64,000 nucleotides of DNA, from the NCBI GenBank assembly GCA_014799665.1, contig JAAVHP010000002.1, positions 62,001 to 126,000 on the forward strand, written 5' to 3'. Positions 49,781 to 57,594 of this stretch are shown in pieces (position 1 is the stretch's first letter; each line of letters opens with the position of its first letter). Source of the DNA: Clostridiales bacterium. GTDB lineage: Bacteria > Bacillota > Clostridia > Christensenellales > Pumilibacteraceae. Position numbers and translations under genes: made by a program. The notes under the pieces were generated by a model, which was not told where the DNA came from, made no database searches, and saw nothing but the letters and a program-made list of their open reading frames with translations.

Positions 49781-50673
49781 CCGAAATAGAATTACTCACA
49801 CGAATAGCCGAACGGCTCGACGATATCGCGGACAGGCTCGAAAGAATAGAGAGCTTGCCTGCAGTCGCGTCGAGCGTGGAAGCAAAGCCGAGCGCGCCGA
49901 CGTTCGGCGAATTTGCGCAATACTATTTCGATACGTTCCGCTGGCGTAAAGTGTGCGAGCAAACAAAGCGCGCCGATACATACCGCTATAACGCGCACAT
50001 ATTGCCCGTATTGGGCGATAAGCCATTAAACGAAATCACGCCCGCCGACGTGCAAATGATAGTTGACGGACTTGCCGACAAAGGCAAAACGCGCCAAGAA
50101 GTCTACACGCTTATAAACGTTGTAATGAAAATGGCGATAAAGCACCACCACATAACGCAAAACCCGTGCGACGTGGTATTTATACAAAAGCACGAAAGCA
50201 AGCACGGCAAGGCATTAAGCAAAAGCGAAGAAGCGATACTATTGCAAGCGACAAGCGGAAGCGCGTATCAAGTTATGTTCGCCGTTGCGCTATATACGGG
50301 ACTACGCCCGAATGAGTACAAGACGGCAAAAATAGACGGTGCATTTATTGTCGCACGGAATAGCAAGCAAAAGGACGGCAAGGAACATTACAAGCGCATA
50401 CCTATTTCGCCCATGCTCGCGCCGTATCTCAACGGCATAAACAAACTACGCTTTTACGGTGCAAACCGCATACGCGAAAAGTTTTGCTATATTCTCGGCG
50501 GGCATAAGCTATACGATTTAAGAACGACGTTTTATACACGTTGTCAAGAATGCGGTGTAAGCGAACTTGCCCGAAATTTATTTGTCGGTCATGCGCTCGG
50601 CGGTCTTGCCGATACATACACGGACATAAGCGACGAGTACCTTATAAACGAAGCGAAAAAGCTACAATATTGA
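49777..50673 (+). CDS. int: Tyrosine integrase of the element
   Basis: 298 residues. A short coiled N-terminus (RIAERLDDIADRLERIE), a SAM-like core-binding domain (FGEFAQYYFDTFRW, NEITPADVQMIVDGL), then the catalytic domain. Arg177 in TGLRPNEY, His243 and Arg249 in HKLYDLRTTF, His272 in GHALGG and the nucleophile Tyr281 in ADTYTDIS are all present, so it should be active. It lies 150 bases from attR in the tRNA-Ala gene, the usual place for such integrases. Translation coupled to the preceding gene. Confidence 0.94.
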   Translation: MTEIELLTRIAERLDDIADRLERIESLPAVASSVEAKPSAPTFGEFAQYYFDTFRWRKVCEQTKRADTYRYNAHILPVLGDKPLNEITPADVQMIVDGLADKGKTRQEVYTLINVVMKMAIKHHHITQNPCDVVFIQKHESKHGKALSKSEEAILLQATSGSAYQVMFAVALYTGLRPNEYKTAKIDGAFIVARNSKQKDGKEHYKRIPISPMLAPYLNGINKLRFYGANRIREKFCYILGGHKLYDLRTTFYTRCQECGVSELARNLFVGHALGGLADTYTDISDEYLINEAKKLQY

Positions 50674-50826
50674 AAACGCAAAAGGCGTTTTCTTTCCCAC
50701 CAAATCTAAAAACGCCGAAGTGGTCGCAAAACCCCCGATTTACCAAGTAAAACGCGGGGCGCGGTGGTCAAAAGGCAATAAAAAAGCCCGCTTGGTGGTC
50801 AATGACCGCCATTTTGCGGGCTGTCT

Positions 50827-50849
50827 TGGTGGAGATAGTGGGACTCGAA
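50827..50849. mobile_element. attR, within the tRNA-Ala gene 3' end
   Basis: 23 bases identical to attL at 45510-45532. It starts at the last base of the encoded CCA and runs through the acceptor stem and into the T-loop, so recombination leaves the tRNA sequence unchanged. Confidence 0.88.
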
Positions 50850-50902
50850 CCCATGACCTATGCGTTGCGAACGCATCGCTCTACCAGCTGAGCTATATCC
50901 CC
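50827..50902 (-). tRNA. tRNA-Ala (anticodon CGC)
   Basis: 76 bases including an encoded CCA. Acceptor stem GGGGATA / TATCTCC with the G3:U70 wobble pair that identifies alanine tRNA; D-arm GCTC...GAGC; anticodon stem ATGCG / CGCAT with loop TTCGCAA, anticodon CGC reading GCG; T-loop TTCGAGT. One mismatch (A-C) at the base of the T-stem. It is the integration site of the adjacent element. Confidence 0.95.
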
Positions 50903-51132
50903 ATGGGAATTGTTCGGGTTTAATTTTATCATATTCATTTGTTTTTGTAAAGTAAAATCGCATTGCTTTTTTGTTTCGGTGCAAAAAATTTTCCTTATCT
51001 CCCATTTTCCGTCGGTTATATTAAAATTTGATTAGAGTCGAAAATTGTCTTTTCACGACTTGATTTCATATTAAAAATATGGTAACATTGTATAGGTTTT
51101 ACAACTCACTAATAATTTTTTGGAGCGATACT

Positions 51133-53004
51133 ATGAAAAAATCAACCAAAATAATTTCCTGTGCGCTCGGCGCAGTGATGTCCGCGTCGTGCGCGGTCGG
51201 GCTGTGCGGCTGCCAGGACGGCTCGTACGAGGCAGTATCGAACTACGTTTCCAATGATCTTGCGGAACCGCTCGCAGTCGCGTTGCTCGGTCAAGATATA
51301 TTCGCCTGGAACGCATTCGCGGTTACGCCCAAGAGCAGTTTCGGCTACTCGCGCCCCGAAAACTATACGCCGTCGTGGTACTCGTACTACCCTATCACCA
51401 AGTCCGACGCAAAAGAGATGGCGGACCTTTTTGACCAAATCAACGACGAGCTCAAAAAATTCAACGTTTCGCGAATGAACGAGACCGCGGCGCTCGACTA
51501 CCGCGCGCTGATAAAAGTTTGCGAATCATACTCCGACTATTACGGCTCGCCCAATATCGTCGATCTCGATCTCATAAGCGGTTCGTATATCGACAGCGAG
51601 GGCGGATACGTAGCCTCGTTCGCCGATTCGGTCGAGAACTATGTATTCCGCACCAAGGAAGACATAGAAGATCTTCTGGACGTTACGATTTCGACCGACG
51701 ACGCGTTCGACACGTATATAGACTACGCCGCCGACCGCGCCGAGCACGGCTATCCGCTGTACGACTACACGATCTGCGCCATGCAGGATTATCTCGACGA
51801 CGTTATAGATGCGGGCGACGATTACTACTTATACTCGTATATCAACGACAAAATCGACGCGGTCAATTTCCTCACGACCGAGCGCAAGAGCTATTACAAG
51901 CTTCGGTTCAAGACCGCGCTCGACGGGCATTTCATGACGGGCGTAAAAACTTTGCGCAACGGGCTCGATCTCTTTAAGGGCAAAGTCACGACCACGACAC
52001 GTGGCTATCTCGCGTCCTACGGTTCGGTCGGCAGGGAATACTACACGTGGCGGTTTAACAACCTTACGGGCTTGAACGTGTCATACCACGACTTTGAGGA
52101 TATCTATGAAGATTTAGCGACCGAGGCGTTTTTCTACGGCACGTATGCCGATGATATCATCACGGAAATAGCCGCGCTCGAAGAAACCGCACCTGAAACA
52201 TTCAAAGAGTTCTATGCCTATAAAAATGGCGAGAAAGGCATTATGGACATGACGACCCCCCAACAAATGCTCGAATATCTTCGGGAAGCGGCGAAGAACA
52301 TCGTCCCCGACCTTGCAACCGTACCGGAGATTGGCTTTAAGTATATGGACGAGACCGTAGCAGGGCGCACTTCCGCACTCGCCTACTACGTGCGTTCGCC
52401 GATCGACGAGAATAACTCGAACGAGTACATCACGCTCAATCCCACGACAAATAACCCCGCAGAATTGCTTACTACCATTGCGCACGAGGGCTATCCGGGA
52501 CACCTCTACGCGCACGTTAAAGCTAAGGAGCAGGGCGTGGGGCTGTTGCCTACCGTTATGTCGTGCACTGCGTTCTCGGAGGGCTGGTCGAACTACACCG
52601 AGCTTGCCGTTTGGGATCACATCATGTCGACGACCGACAACGAGGCGCTTCAACTCTACTGCGATTACAGCTATTGTGATATGTACAGCGGCTATTTAGG
52701 TATGCTTTTGCGCGACTTGGAAATCAACTACTTCGGCTACGACGTCAGCGACTATGTGGAATTGGGGCTCGACGAAGACGCCGCGCGCGGCATAATTGAA
52801 GTGCTGATGGAAATGCCCGCGACATACGTGCCCTACGGCTACGGAATGTATTATATCAACTCGCTTCACGAAACAGCACAAAAAGAATTAGGTGAAAAAT
52901 ACAACGAGGTCGAGTTCAACGGCAAGCTCTTGTCCGAGGGCTTCGGACCTACGCTCGAACGCGCCAAAGAGCTTACGGACGAATATATCAAGTCCAAGAA
53001 GTAA
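51133..53004 (+). CDS. DUF885 peptidase-like lipoprotein
   Basis: 623 residues from the ATG at 51133 (TTTGGAGCG upstream). Signal peptide MKKSTKIISCALGAVMSASC with lipobox GLCGC. DUF885 features: the zinc motif HEGYPGHLYAH (HExxxxH) near residue 460 after LLTTIAHE, then FSEGWSNYTE about 30 residues later, and YGYGMYYINSL near the end. The family is metallo-carboxypeptidase-like, and this one would act outside the cell. Gap of 230 bases from the tRNA; no operon partner. Confidence 0.92.
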   Translation: MKKSTKIISCALGAVMSASCAVGLCGCQDGSYEAVSNYVSNDLAEPLAVALLGQDIFAWNAFAVTPKSSFGYSRPENYTPSWYSYYPITKSDAKEMADLFDQINDELKKFNVSRMNETAALDYRALIKVCESYSDYYGSPNIVDLDLISGSYIDSEGGYVASFADSVENYVFRTKEDIEDLLDVTISTDDAFDTYIDYAADRAEHGYPLYDYTICAMQDYLDDVIDAGDDYYLYSYINDKIDAVNFLTTERKSYYKLRFKTALDGHFMTGVKTLRNGLDLFKGKVTTTTRGYLASYGSVGREYYTWRFNNLTGLNVSYHDFEDIYEDLATEAFFYGTYADDIITEIAALEETAPETFKEFYAYKNGEKGIMDMTTPQQMLEYLREAAKNIVPDLATVPEIGFKYMDETVAGRTSALAYYVRSPIDENNSNEYITLNPTTNNPAELLTTIAHEGYPGHLYAHVKAKEQGVGLLPTVMSCTAFSEGWSNYTELAVWDHIMSTTDNEALQLYCDYSYCDMYSGYLGMLLRDLEINYFGYDVSDYVELGLDEDAARGIIEVLMEMPATYVPYGYGMYYINSLHETAQKELGEKYNEVEFNGKLLSEGFGPTLERAKELTDEYIKSKK

Positions 53005-53030
53005 TACGCCGAACTAACTTTAATGTAATT

Positions 53031-53075
53031 AAAAAAGTCGAACCCGTGACGCCTGCTATGAGTTCGACTTTTTTA
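53031..53075. terminator. Bidirectional terminator at 53.05 kb
   Basis: Stem AAAAAAGTCGAAC / GTTCGACTTTTTT with an 18-base loop between convergent genes. Confidence 0.88.
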
Positions 53076-53090
53076 TTGCCGTTGATTTTA

Positions 53091-54233
53091 CTAATCTTTC
53101 ATGATAAACTCCGTCCACCACCGAAGATTGAGTATGCAATCGCACAGCCCGATCATGGACAGTATGAACAGCGCCATGGGAAAGATCACCATAACTACGC
53201 CGATGACTGCGACTACGACCGTCGCGGCGATTTTTGCTTTACCCTTGAACAGCGACGAGAAATACACCAATAGCGCGAAGCACGTTAAAGCCGACGGGAG
53301 CGTGGCGAACGCGTGCATGAACGTGGCGGCGAGCGCTTCGAACCCGCCGACGAATTCGAGCACGATCCCCGCCAGTGCCGCGGGCAGAACGCACGACCAA
53401 AGGTACGAGCGCGGCATACTCATTTGCGAAAGCGGCGTAGTCATGACCCTTACCCCGCCGAGTGCGCGCGTGCTTAGTTTTAGCTCGGCTTCCGTCGTGC
53501 CGAAGTCGTTGAAGCTTGCCGTGCGGCGGTTGATGATCACCGACAGCACGAACCCGACTCCGCCCGTCACGCCGCCGAAGTGCAGGCAGTAATACCAGAT
53601 ATACGGACCGAATTCCTCACCCGCGTACTCGCCGAAGAATTGCTTAACGGCGTCGGTATAGCCGGCGTCGGTCGGCATTAGCTTGGGAATATCGATAGGC
53701 AGGTCGAGCCCGTTATAGTAGCTGCGCGCGAGCCAACCGATGATCGGGTCGGCGTACTCGGCGCTGGCGTAGTTCGTCGCGATCTCGGCGATCGGAACGC
53801 CCGCAACGAGCCGTACTATTCCCACACCGACAAGCGCGCCGCTTACCGCGCTTATCGCCGCGATCGCCGCACACGCCAAATAGTGCGGGAACTGCGCCGA
53901 CAGTGTGAGCCCACACAGCCCGAAGAACAATGCGACCGAGTATATCACTGTCAGAATATCGTAGTTGAGAGTGAGCGCGCACGCGCCGTACGCGATCACG
54001 CAGCCGAGCGGCAGGTACAGCCCGAACCGCCTGTAAAGCAAGTACAGCATGGGCAGGATTATCGGCATGAGCATGAGCGCCGACGACGGCATTGCGCCCG
54101 CCATGATCAAAAATAGCGGCACGAGCGCGTACGACAAAAGCTCGTACACCGGAACGGCGTACTGCGGCACGCGCCTGAGCTCGGCGAGTGCGGCGCTATG
54201 TTCTATCGAGTTTTTGCGCAAGGCTTTGAGCAT
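53091..54233 (-). CDS. Multi-span membrane protein of unknown function, probably leaderless mRNA
   Basis: 380 residues from the ATG at 54233. About nine hydrophobic segments, grouped as six in residues 25-175 and three in 275-375, with an extracytoplasmic-looking stretch in the middle (SAEYADPIIGWLARSYYNG, PKLMPTDAGYTDAVKQFFGE). No transporter signature found. No ribosome site before the ATG; TATATT ends six bases upstream with TTGCAA 17 bp further. The frame is open upstream to 54572 but without support. Homology not recognised. Confidence 0.78.
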   Translation of the reverse strand: MLKALRKNSIEHSAALAELRRVPQYAVPVYELLSYALVPLFLIMAGAMPSSALMLMPIILPMLYLLYRRFGLYLPLGCVIAYGACALTLNYDILTVIYSVALFFGLCGLTLSAQFPHYLACAAIAAISAVSGALVGVGIVRLVAGVPIAEIATNYASAEYADPIIGWLARSYYNGLDLPIDIPKLMPTDAGYTDAVKQFFGEYAGEEFGPYIWYYCLHFGGVTGGVGFVLSVIINRRTASFNDFGTTEAELKLSTRALGGVRVMTTPLSQMSMPRSYLWSCVLPAALAGIVLEFVGGFEALAATFMHAFATLPSALTCFALLVYFSSLFKGKAKIAATVVVAVIGVVMVIFPMALFILSMIGLCDCILNLRWWTEFIMKD

Positions 54234-54239
54234 AGTTCT

Positions 54240-54268
54240 AATATACCACAATTCGATATGTTTTGCAA
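54240..54268 (-). promoter_or_regulatory. Promoter placed for a leaderless transcript (gene at 54233)
   Basis: On the minus strand TTGCAA (54268-54263), 17-bp spacer, TATATT (54245-54240), six bases, ATG. Confidence 0.62.
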
Positions 54269-54353
54269 CCGCGTAAGCAGATACGGCGTGTATAATAATC
54301 GAGCACATGGGAATAATAACTCTACAATTATTTTTTCTACGAGGAGTTTGACC

Positions 54354-54656
54354 ATGTACGATCTTAAATGCGGACAAAAGGATTGCGCGTACAATCACGG
54401 GTATTGCTGCTGCGCAAAGGATATTGCGGTTTCTACGGGGACCTGCTGCACGACCTATCAAAAAGTCGACGGCGACAGGAACATTAACACCGAGATCGCG
54501 GCGGAGTTTTCCAAGCCGAACTTTACAGTTGATACCGAGGTCGAGTGCAATGCGCCCTGCTTGTTCAATCATTCGTGCAAGTGCATTGCCAACGGTATTA
54601 CCGTATCCACTGCCGACGACGGTACTGCCGAATGTCTTACGTTTATTAAGAAATAG
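54354..54656 (+). CDS. DUF1540 protein, two cysteine-rich domains
   Basis: 100 residues from the ATG at 54354, with GAGGAG seven bases upstream. Two copies of the DUF1540 pattern, about 1-45 (CGQKDCAYNHGYCCCAKDIA) and 58-100 (CNAPCLFNHSCKCIANGITV), each with four or five cysteines, probably metal-binding. Widespread in spore-forming Clostridia, function unknown. Monocistronic, followed by repeats. Confidence 0.9.
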   Translation: MYDLKCGQKDCAYNHGYCCCAKDIAVSTGTCCTTYQKVDGDRNINTEIAAEFSKPNFTVDTEVECNAPCLFNHSCKCIANGITVSTADDGTAECLTFIKK

Positions 54657-54662
54657 TTCCCC

Positions 54663-54877
54663 CTACTTCTTTGAAAAGAAGTAGACAAGAAACTTTTGGT
54701 GTCGGGTGTTTGCGAAAGTTGTTATTTTACGTTACACCCGAATAATGGCAATGCTTTATAAATATCTTTAACGCCACTTGAAACAAGCAGACAAGAAACT
54801 TTTAGTGTCGGGTGTGGAATTGGGTAGAGTATTGGTTGTTTCACCCGAGTAATGGCAATACTTTATTAATATCTTTA
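54663..54877. repeat. Dispersed hairpin repeat, two tandem copies
   Basis: Copy 54663-54780 has hairpin CTACTTCTTTGAAAAGAAGTAG (22 bases at 54663-54684), AAGAAACTTTTGGTGTCGGG, CACCCGAATAATGGCAAT and ACGCCACTTG. Copy 54781-54877 lacks the first hairpin but repeats AGACAAGAAACTTTTAGTGT, CACCCGAGTAATGGCAATA and TATTAATATCTTTA. Confidence 0.8.
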
Positions 54878-54879
54878 TT

Positions 54880-55028
54880 CAGCCTTCCCCTCAGGGGGAA
54901 GGTGTCACGAAGTGACGGATGAGGTGTTTAATCTTATCCTTATTCTATACCATAATCAATAAATAATAAGGTTGAATTGTTCACCTCATCCACCGCGAAG
55001 CGGTCCCCCTTCCCCCTGAGGGAAAGGC
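54880..55028. repeat. CCTTCCCC-type inverted-repeat element
   Basis: Left end CAGCCTTCCCCTCAGGGGGA, AGGTGTCACGAAGTGACGGAT, GAGGTG; right end CACCTCATCCACCGCGAAGC, GGTCCCCCTTCCCCCTGAGG. The ends are inverted relative to each other around 70 AT-rich bases. This type is known from many gut Firmicutes genomes. No gene inside. The remainder to 55167 is AT-rich with a short ATTAATTTTTAATT repeat. Confidence 0.7.
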
Positions 55029-55167
55029 ATTGGTTCGTTCTGCTTACACACTCTATAATCACCGCGTAGCAGTCGAGTGATACCTACCGTTCTGCGGCGA
55101 AAACACAAAGACGATTGAACTATACGGATCAATCGCCTTTTAATTTTTAATTATTAATTTTTAATTG

Positions 55168-56973
55168 TTATTTGTTCCCCGTACCTGTTGTCGGCTTTGT
55201 TCCGGTAGTTGTTTTTTTTGCGGTAGTGGTGCTGCGTTTTACCGCCGCGGCTTTTTTCTTTTCCTCGGCGGATATGTACTGATTGGCGAGCTTGGAGCCG
55301 AGCTTAGCGGCCTGACGGATAAACCCGTTTCCCGTTTCCTCGTTCTTATCAACGCCCTCGCCGCGGATAAAGCAAAGACCCAGGTAGTACATAGCGTCGG
55401 GGTGCTTTTGCTTGGCGGCTTCCTTGAACCAGAACGCCGCTTGCTCTAAGTCTTTGTCGACGTCCTCACCGTGATAGTGCAGCTCGCCGATAGCAAACTG
55501 CGCGTTGACGTCGCCTTCGAGCGCCTGAGCGTTGAGCTCGTCGTAGTGCGCCCAGAATTCCTTGCTCGCTAAGCGATTGCGGTATTCCTCGGTAAGGCTC
55601 TCGTTATCGGCGATGCGCTTACGCTCCTCGGCGATACGCTCGGGCGTGATGTTGATAGACGCATTGTATTCCTCGCGCTTTTGCGGATCGGACAAAACGG
55701 CATAGGCTTCCTCTGCGCGTTTGAGCTTTTCCACGACGGCGTCATCCGTCTTGCCCGAATAGCGCTTGACCAGCTTGGAGTGCGCAATCTTGATTTCCTC
55801 GTCGGTCGACCAAATGAGTACGCCGAGCGCGCCGTATAGCGTCGACTTGGCAAGCCTGCGGTCGTTTTGGGTCTTTTTCGCCCATTCTTCGAGCTTGCGC
55901 TCGGTATCGGTAATGAACTCCTCGCTACGCGCGTACTGTTGCCACTGCTCTATTTCGCCGCGAAGCTCGGTCGCTTCGGCGTTGACGTCGTTGAGCTGGC
56001 GTTTGAGCTCTTCGACCTCGACTTGAAGCTGCTTGCGCTTATCCTGTTGAAGCTGGAGCTGCGCGGTGCTCGTCATTTCGGATTGTTTGAGTTCTTGTTC
56101 GAGCTTGGCTTTCTGCTCGCTCAGCTCGGTATTTTGTTTTTTGAGTTCGGCGTTCTCGTCGGTCGCCGTCTTTGCCTCTTTCTGCGCCGCTGAAAGCTTT
56201 TCTTTAAGACTCTCAATCTCCGCCTTGCATTTCTGCACCGCAGACTTGCGGTTGCCCTCGTTCTCGCGCAGCGATCGAAGCATTTCTTCCATTTCTTTGG
56301 CGCGAAGCTTTTCTTGCGAAAGCTCGCGGTCGCGGTTGAACAATTCCTGTTCGAGATCGCGCCTGTCCTGTTCGGCGGATTCCGCTTGCTTCTTAAACCG
56401 TTCTATCGAGGCGTTCTCTTGTTTCAACCGTCTGTTCTCGGCTTGGAGCTCGCGTATGGTTGCGTTGATTTTGTCTTTCTCTGCGGCAATCGCGGCTTTC
56501 GCTTCGGCGAACCCGTGCTCGCGGCCCGCGTGGAACGCCTGCTCGCGTAACGCTTGGATCTGAGCCTGTGCCTGTGCGTTCTGGTACTGTGCCTGTGCGC
56601 GCACGCGCGCCATTGATGGACCGCCCATGCCACCCGCCGCTCTGTATGCCGCCTGACGTGCCGCCGCCGCTTGCCGTGCCGCTGCGGCTTGGCGCGCTGC
56701 CGCCTGTGCCTGTGCGCGCTGACGCGCTATTATGTCCTCGGGATTGGGTTTGGGCGCCGCGGCTTCTTTGAGCTTTTGGTCGTACTCGGCGCGTGACTTG
56801 GGATCGGACAGAACGGAGTTAGCCTCGTTTATGTCGGAAAACTTACTCGCCGCGTCTGCGTCGCCGGGGTTGACGTCGGGGTGATAACGCTTGGCAAGCA
56901 CGCGGTAACTGCGCTTGATTTCTTCGTCAGTCGCCGTCGGCTTGATATTGAGAATTTGATAATAGTTCTTCAT
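55168..56973 (-). CDS. J-domain / coiled-coil / degenerate J-domain / Sel1 protein
   Basis: 601 residues. Residues 1-67: J-domain with the Hsp70-activating HPD at 31-33 (KRYHPDVNPGDADAASKF). 80-150: Ala/Gln-rich repeats. 160-365: long coiled coil (IRELQAENRRLKQENASIER, LKEKLSAAQKEAKTATDENA). About 385-445: a second J-like fold (LYGALGVLIWSTDEEIKIAH, LKRAEEAYAVLSDPQKREEY) whose HPD position reads YSGKTDD, so it cannot activate Hsp70. About 480-555: two Sel1 repeats. Lys/Thr-rich tail. AAGGA precedes the ATG. Probably a scaffold that recruits DnaK. I know no standard family with this order. Confidence 0.9.
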   Translation of the reverse strand: MKNYYQILNIKPTATDEEIKRSYRVLAKRYHPDVNPGDADAASKFSDINEANSVLSDPKSRAEYDQKLKEAAAPKPNPEDIIARQRAQAQAAARQAAAARQAAAARQAAYRAAGGMGGPSMARVRAQAQYQNAQAQAQIQALREQAFHAGREHGFAEAKAAIAAEKDKINATIRELQAENRRLKQENASIERFKKQAESAEQDRRDLEQELFNRDRELSQEKLRAKEMEEMLRSLRENEGNRKSAVQKCKAEIESLKEKLSAAQKEAKTATDENAELKKQNTELSEQKAKLEQELKQSEMTSTAQLQLQQDKRKQLQVEVEELKRQLNDVNAEATELRGEIEQWQQYARSEEFITDTERKLEEWAKKTQNDRRLAKSTLYGALGVLIWSTDEEIKIAHSKLVKRYSGKTDDAVVEKLKRAEEAYAVLSDPQKREEYNASINITPERIAEERKRIADNESLTEEYRNRLASKEFWAHYDELNAQALEGDVNAQFAIGELHYHGEDVDKDLEQAAFWFKEAAKQKHPDAMYYLGLCFIRGEGVDKNEETGNGFIRQAAKLGSKLANQYISAEEKKKAAAVKRSTTTAKKTTTGTKPTTGTGNK

Positions 56974-57031
56974 TTATCCTTGCGTCTCCGTGCTGTATAA
57001 TTATACCGCTATATGCGAATTTTGTCAAGCA

Positions 57032-57155
57032 CTTACTTCTTTGAAAAGAAGTAAGCAAGAAACTTTTATTGTCGGGTGTTTGCGTAGGAAGTTTATTTGA
57101 GACTCCACCCTAGTAATTTCGTTTCGTTATTAATTTCTTTTACGCCACTTTGACG
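57032..57155. repeat. Dispersed hairpin repeat, copy before the J-domain gene
   Basis: CTTACTTCTTTG / AAAAGAAGTAAG hairpin (57032-57055), CAAGAAACTTTTATTGTCGG, CCACCCTAGTAATTTCG, TTATTAATTTCTTTTACGCC, ACTTTGACG. Followed at 57160-57193 by a CTGTCATTCTGAGCG-type sequence found in many Firmicutes. The gene-free span 56974-57282 holds only these. Confidence 0.75.
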
Positions 57156-57282
57156 CTATCCCTGTCATTCTGAGCGTAAGCGAAGAATCTCTATTTTTCT
57201 TATATACATTATTAATTTCTTTACACCACTTAAAAATCGCCCCATAAACTTTACAGCTTACGGACCGATTTTATTTGAAGTT

Positions 57283-57561
57283 TTATTGAAAAATCTTTTC
57301 GATTTTATCCGCCAACTCATCCTTTGATACTATAATGTCATACCTCGCGTCCTCGGGGTTCTCGGCGTTATATCTTATCACTCCGTTATCGTTAAGCTTA
57401 TCTATAATAAGCGCCGCGCGCGCGTACCCGATATCCAAATCGAGCTTCAAGCTCATGGGACCGATTTTTCCACTTGACATTGCGTTAAGAACGCCGCGCA
57501 GAGCGTACTCCTTGTTGGGCGCGCTCACGTCCGTATCGTTTTCCACGTAGTTCAAATCCAT
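57283..57561 (-). CDS. Stand-alone FtsK-gamma-like winged-helix protein
   Basis: 92 residues from the ATG at 57561 (GGTGA upstream). The centre, SSGKIGPMSLKLDLDIGYAR then AALIIDKLNDNGVI, has the pattern of the FtsK/SpoIIIE gamma domain (S...L.R....GY.RA..I...L...G.I), the DNA-orienting winged helix that reads KOPS/SRS sites and contacts XerD. There is no motor domain here. Terminal segments are short. Role as a DNA-binding or recombination cofactor is inferred from this similarity. Confidence 0.65.
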   Translation of the reverse strand: MDLNYVENDTDVSAPNKEYALRGVLNAMSSGKIGPMSLKLDLDIGYARAALIIDKLNDNGVIRYNAENPEDARYDIIVSKDELADKIEKIFQ

Positions 57562-57594
57562 AACAGTCACCGATTAACCGACTTCGCCTCAAGC

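Larger units (their letters stand above)
45510..50849. mobile_element. Integrated element in tRNA-Ala with HUH Rep, repressor, sigma-like protein and integrase
   Basis: About 5.3 kb between exact 23-bp direct repeats. Order: structured region, rep (+), repressor (-), operators, then seven overlapping or closely spaced + strand genes ending in integrase next to attR. The tRNA gene is kept intact by attR. No capsid, terminase, portal, coupling protein or type IV secretion gene is seen, so it is best described as an integrative rolling-circle plasmid, mobilisable element or phage satellite. Distinct codon composition (many CGC/GCG plus A-rich stretches). Confidence 0.87.

Noticed and set aside
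54663..55028. Clustered repeats as a possible CRISPR array
   Set aside because: Units are unequal in length, contain internal hairpins and have no regular unique spacers; no cas gene is present. No CRISPR array is visible in the window.
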